Positions 5,461-7,937 of a stretch of 7,937 nucleotides of DNA are shown in pieces. The stretch lies in the NCBI GenBank assembly GCA_002396065.1, contig DGWE01000107.1:1-7937 (forward strand), given 5' to 3'. The translations under genes were made by a program, and so were the position numbers. This DNA is from Eubacteriaceae bacterium UBA4266 (GTDB lineage Bacteria; Bacillota; Clostridia; Eubacteriales; Eubacteriaceae). The notes beneath the pieces were generated by a model, which worked only from the letters and a program-made list of their open reading frames with translations, searched no databases and had not been told where the DNA came from. Positions within the stretch are counted from its first letter, which is position 1. The number at the start of each line of letters is the position of its first letter.

Positions 5461-6911
5461 ACGGCCTCCCTGAGTTTGTGGCGGTCGATTTTGCCGTGGC
5501 TGTTGACTGGAAAAGCCTCGAGGCGCCGAAGCTTTGTCGGAATCATGTAAGTCGGCAGGCTGGCCTTCAGCGCCGCGCGCAGCTGCCTGGGCGCGATCGC
5601 GCCGGTATACCAGCCGGTGATCCGCTTTTTCTCAGGATCGTAGGTCACGCAGGCCCGCGCCACTTCGTCTTCCGCGTCCATCGCCTTTTCGATCTCACCA
5701 AGTTCAATGCGGTGGCCCATCAGCTTGATCTGATCGTCCGACCGGCCGACAAAATAATAACGGCCCTTTTCCCGGTAGCCCAAATCGCCGGTACAATAGG
5801 CCCGGGCGCCGCGTATCGTGCGGAAAGCCCTGCGGGTCAGATCCGGTCTGCCGATATACCCGAGCCCGATGGATTCGCCGCTGACGCAGATTTCGCCGGT
5901 CACATCGTCTTCTGTGATGATTTCGCCGTCGGCATCGATGAGAAATACCTGTCTGCCCGCAAAGGGCACGCCGATCGGCAGCCGGTCTTCGTCGCCCTGG
6001 ACGCGGTGGTACAGCGCGTTGCAGGTGATCTCCGACGGGCCGTACAGGTTGATGAACGCGGCCTGGGGCAAGCTGTCCTCCCAAATCCTCAAATGCTTCA
6101 TCGGCATGACTTCGCCGCTGAACATCACCAGCCTGAGGGTCGTCGGCGTCCGATAGGCAAAGCCCTTGAACGTCGACACGATGCACATGGCCGAAACCGC
6201 CCAGATCAATATCGTCACGCGGTTGTCGACGAGGCAGTCCATCAGCGCCTTCGGCATCGCAAAGTCGACCTTTGGAATCAGCACGACACAGGCGCCGGTC
6301 AAGCAGGCGCTGTACAAATCCTTCACCGAGACGTCGAAGTCAAAGGGCGCCTGGTTCCCGATCACATCGTCGGCCATGATTCCGCTCATCTCAACGAAAT
6401 GCCCGATGAACTGCGCCACCGCGCCCCGTGACACGAGCACGCCCTTCGGAGTGCCGGTTGAGCCGGACGTGAAGACGGCGTAGAGCGGATCGTCCGCCGA
6501 CGCTTCAACTCTCCGGCAAAGGCTGCGGTGGCCTTTCAGCGCGGCCGCCGCTGTGTAGGTCCGGCCGGGCGCCGCGTCAAGCCAATCATCACTGTCCTGA
6601 ATCAAGACGCCGCCCTGCAGCGTGTGCAGGATGGCCTGCAGCCGCTTTTCCGGCTGGTCCGGATCGACAAATACGTAATACCCGCCGGCGTACACCGTTC
6701 CGTACATCAGACAGATGGCCTGCCAGCTTTTCTTCATGCGCAGCACCACCGGCACGCCCGGCTTGACGCCGTGGCCGACGAGAAATCGGCCGGCCCGCTC
6801 AGCGCAGGTCTTCACCTCGCGCCAGGTCATATGGGTGTCACCGTCGATGACGGCAGTCCGATCGCCGTGTACGGCGCACGTCGCTTTCAATACTTTCCAA
6901 ATGGGATCCAT
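5457..6911 (-). CDS. DltA-like aminoacyl adenylating enzyme (amino acid:carrier protein ligase)
   Basis: A 484-residue stand-alone adenylation protein, near DltA length (about 505). Core motifs: A3 FTSGSTGTPKG at 147-157, A4 NQAPFDFDVSVKDLY at 186-200 (close to the DltA form NQAPFSFDLSVMDLY), A5 NLYGPSE at 288-294, A7 YCTGDLG at 372-378 with D376, A8 GRSDDQIKLMGHRIE at 389-403, and A10 with catalytic K474 in HGKIDR. It should form an aminoacyl-AMP and load the DltC-like carrier. D193, at the position that holds the substrate amino group, is kept, so an amino acid is expected. The pocket differs from DltA: K197 replaces Met, and S265 in FSGEVMP replaces the Cys that sets D-Ala selection. The start is fixed by AGGAGG 8 nt upstream. 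It is the first gene of the operon and overlaps the decarboxylase gene by ATGA. Family assignment is firm; D-alanine as substrate is doubtful. Confidence 0.93.
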   Translation of the reverse strand: MDPIWKVLKATCAVHGDRTAVIDGDTHMTWREVKTCAERAGRFLVGHGVKPGVPVVLRMKKSWQAICLMYGTVYAGGYYVFVDPDQPEKRLQAILHTLQGGVLIQDSDDWLDAAPGRTYTAAAALKGHRSLCRRVEASADDPLYAVFTSGSTGTPKGVLVSRGAVAQFIGHFVEMSGIMADDVIGNQAPFDFDVSVKDLYSACLTGACVVLIPKVDFAMPKALMDCLVDNRVTILIWAVSAMCIVSTFKGFAYRTPTTLRLVMFSGEVMPMKHLRIWEDSLPQAAFINLYGPSEITCNALYHRVQGDEDRLPIGVPFAGRQVFLIDADGEIITEDDVTGEICVSGESIGLGYIGRPDLTRRAFRTIRGARAYCTGDLGYREKGRYYFVGRSDDQIKLMGHRIELGEIEKAMDAEDEVARACVTYDPEKKRITGWYTGAIAPRQLRAALKASLPTYMIPTKLRRLEAFPVNSHGKIDRHKLREAV

Positions 6912-6919
6912 TGTGCTTT

Positions 6920-6925
6920 CCTCCT
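6920..6925 (-). promoter_or_regulatory. Strong Shine-Dalgarno (AGGAGG) of the ligase gene
   Basis: The minus strand reads AGGAGG, ending 8 nt before the ATG at 6911. It fixes the ligase start and marks the entry point of the polycistronic mRNA; most downstream genes rely on weaker sites and overlapping starts. Confidence 0.85.
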
Positions 6926-6935
6926 AAACACCCCC

Positions 6936-6941
6936 AGTATA
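6936..6941 (-). promoter_or_regulatory. Candidate -10 box of the operon promoter
   Basis: TATACT on the minus strand, 25 nt before the ligase ATG, which would give a transcript start near 6929 and a leader of only about 18 nt carrying the AGGAGG. No good -35 hexamer lies at 16-18 nt spacing (the 17-nt position reads ACGGTG). That is the pattern of an activator-dependent promoter, and the 11-nt-period direct repeat upstream covers the -35 region. Assignment is by eye only. Confidence 0.55.
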
Positions 6942-6960
6942 GGAAGCCCGTCTAAATCCA

Positions 6961-6978
6961 CCGTTAACGCCCCCTTAA
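6961..6978 (-). promoter_or_regulatory. Direct repeat resembling an OmpR/PhoB-family binding site
   Basis: The minus strand holds TTAAGGG (6978-6972), a 4-nt spacer, then TTAACGG (6967-6961): two heptamers matching at 6 of 7 positions with an 11-nt period. A weaker third unit, TTTAGAC (6956-6950), continues the same period. Heptamers separated by 4 nt are the usual architecture bound by tandem OmpR/PhoB-type winged helices. The pair is centred near -40 relative to the predicted start and overlaps the missing -35 box, as in class II activation. The natural candidate binder is the response regulator of this operon. That link is inference. Confidence 0.5.
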
Positions 6979-6984
6979 GAAAAA

Positions 6985-7040
6985 TTAATAAACAAAAAAC
7001 AGCCTGAGAGCCAGCTTTTTCAGCTGATTCTCAGACTGTT
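6985..7040 (-). terminator. Rho-independent terminator downstream of the MATE gene
   Basis: On the minus strand, arms 7040-7023 and 7015-6998 form an imperfect 18-position stem (5 pairs, an A-C mismatch, 6 pairs, a G-U-type pair, a second mismatch, then a GC-rich CAGC/GCTG closing helix) with a 7-nt loop. A run of T broken by a single G (TTTTTTGTTTATTAATTTTT region) follows directly. It lies 49 nt after the transporter stop and just before the operon promoter, so it separates the two transcription units. There is no matching T-run in the plus direction. Confidence 0.75.
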
Positions 7041-7088
7041 GTGTTCGGCGCAGGTGCTTAGCCGCTGCGTTTTGCCGTTATTTTTTTG

Positions 7089-7937
7089 TTATTTTTTCAT
7101 TGCGCTTTTTTCAACTTGTCCGCGGCGCAATCCTTTTTGAAACCGCAGGTACAGCGTCAGCGCGACGATCACGCCGAGCACTTCCGCAAAGGGCGTGGCC
7201 CAGCACACGCCGGCGGCGCGGAGGCCGAGAACTGTGCGGAAGACGAACATCGACGGAATGTCGAACACGCCTTTGCGGAGAATGGACAGCACAAAGGCCG
7301 GCCCCTTGCGCCCGCAGGCCTGAAAGATGGTGACGCTCAAATAGGACACCGCCGCCAGCGGCGCCGCGTAGCCGATGATCCGCAGGAACTGGGTGCCGTA
7401 CAACACCGACGTGTCTTCATCGATAAAGAAGCGCACGAGATGGGGCGCCTGGGTGATGAACACCGCCGCACAGGCCGCGCCGAACAGCAGCACGACGGTG
7501 CCGGTGTAGCGGATAATCTGGCGCATCCGCGTGTAGTCGCGGGCGCCGTAGCTGAAGCCGATCAGCGGCAGCACGCCCATCGTCATCCCCATACAGGTAT
7601 TGAAGGCGATCATGTTGATTTTCTTGGCAATGCCCATGCCCGCCACGGCGCCGCTGCCGTAGGGCCGGATCAGGACGTTGGCGAAAATATTGGACACCAT
7701 CGCGAAGGTCGTCTGCAGCGCGGCCGGAAAGCCCGTGATCAGAATTTCCGACATAACCGGATCCCCCGGCTGCGCCTTCGGCAGGCCGATGTGGACGATG
7801 CCGTCCTTTTCCTTTTTCTGCCGTTTCCGGATGTAGACCATGAAATACACCATCGCCGCGGTGTTGGAGAGCATCGTCGCGACCGCGGCGCCTGTCACCT
7901 CCATGTCAGAGGGCAAGATCACGAACATAAACAGCGG
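7089..7937 (-). CDS. MATE-family multidrug/toxin extrusion transporter, C-terminal part (5' end outside window)
   Basis: An open frame entering from the window edge and ending at TAA 7091-7089, about 283 residues, roughly the last 60% of a MATE protein (usual length about 450). The first visible residues PLFMFVILP, then GVTGAAVAT-like MEVTGAAVATM, match the segment near the end of the first half of MATE proteins; no start is visible, and the internal Met at 7928 is unlikely to be the true start. Further landmarks are ITGFPAALQTTF, IAKKINMIAFNTCMGMTMGVLPLIGFSYGA (split around a helix break) and the RIIGYAAPLAAVSYLSVTIFQACGR stretch typical of the second half. About six or seven hydrophobic helices remain. 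It would export cations or drugs using an ion gradient; the substrate is not predictable. A terminator lies between it and the dlt-like operon, so a functional link is not indicated. Confidence 0.9.
   Translation of the reverse strand, partial: PLFMFVILPSDMEVTGAAVATMLSNTAAMVYFMVYIRKRQKKEKDGIVHIGLPKAQPGDPVMSEILITGFPAALQTTFAMVSNIFANVLIRPYGSGAVAGMGIAKKINMIAFNTCMGMTMGVLPLIGFSYGARDYTRMRQIIRYTGTVVLLFGAACAAVFITQAPHLVRFFIDEDTSVLYGTQFLRIIGYAAPLAAVSYLSVTIFQACGRKGPAFVLSILRKGVFDIPSMFVFRTVLGLRAAGVCWATPFAEVLGVIVALTLYLRFQKGLRRGQVEKSAMKK

Noticed and set aside
4318..5550. 410-codon open frame on the plus strand
   Set aside because: It is antisense to the decarboxylase, with low-complexity Arg/His/Ala composition, no ribosome site of note and no domain.
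5478..6431. 317-codon open frame on the plus strand
   Set aside because: It is antisense to the ligase motifs A4-A10 and shows no family signature of its own.
5457..6911. Naming the ligase dltA and the operon dltABCD outright
   Set aside because: The D-Ala-selecting Cys is Ser, the MBOAT and SGNH proteins differ in length from DltB and DltD, and a decarboxylase is inserted, so D-alanylation cannot be assumed.
7049..7069. Small hairpin (CGCAG/CTGCG) between the MATE stop and the terminator
   Set aside because: Only 5 bp with an 11-nt loop and no T-run; it could be part of the 3' UTR but is not supportable as a separate terminator or RNA.
1..7937. CRISPR array, tRNA/rRNA, insertion sequence or attachment site
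   Set aside because: I saw no regularly spaced repeats, cloverleaf, transposase or terminal inverted repeats on either strand.

Overview
The window looks like a Gram-positive genome, most likely a fairly GC-rich member of Clostridia/Eubacteriales. The pointers are strong AGGAGG-type ribosome binding sites, a dlt-type carrier/ligase/acyltransferase set, an OmpR-type response regulator with a HAMP histidine kinase, and a MATE pump. The organism is inferred from gene content only; no rRNA or tRNA is present. Every convincing gene lies on the minus strand, so transcription runs from high to low coordinates. Long plus-strand frames are shadows of the GC-rich minus-strand genes.

Layout in transcription order: (1) 7937-7089, the C-terminal part of a MATE-family efflux transporter, cut by the window edge; (2) 7040-6985, a Rho-independent terminator for it; (3) 6978-6920, an apparent regulated promoter with direct repeats of 11-nt period, a TATACT -10 box and an AGGAGG site; (4) 6911-902, six tightly packed complete genes: a DltA-like aminoacyl adenylating enzyme, a PLP fold-type III decarboxylase, a DltC-like carrier protein, an AlgI/DltB-like MBOAT acyltransferase, an SGNH-hydrolase-like exported protein in the DltD position, and an OmpR/PhoB response regulator; (5) 905-1, the N-terminal two thirds of a sensor histidine kinase running off the window. 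Three stop/start junctions in the operon are ATGA overlaps, one pair of genes overlaps by 14 nt, and the two other gaps are 35 and 9 nt. This argues for one co-translated transcript.

Working together, the ligase would activate an amino acid with ATP and load it on the phosphopantetheine arm of the carrier. The MBOAT protein would pass the acyl group across the membrane, and the SGNH protein would help place it on an extracellular polymer, as DltABCD does with D-alanine on teichoic acids. The unusual part is the decarboxylase between ligase and carrier. With a ligase that lacks the DltA D-Ala-selecting Cys, and a decarboxylase that lacks the residues that bind diaminopimelate, it suggests a dlt-like system using a different, probably decarboxylated, amino acid. 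Precedents for ligase/carrier/decarboxylase sets are butirosin BtrJ/BtrI/BtrK and the exosortase-A-associated ligase/decarboxylase/ACP genes. The co-transcribed two-component system, and a repeat that looks like an OmpR-family site at the operon promoter, suggest envelope-responsive autoregulation. Substrate and acceptor polymer cannot be read from the sequence.
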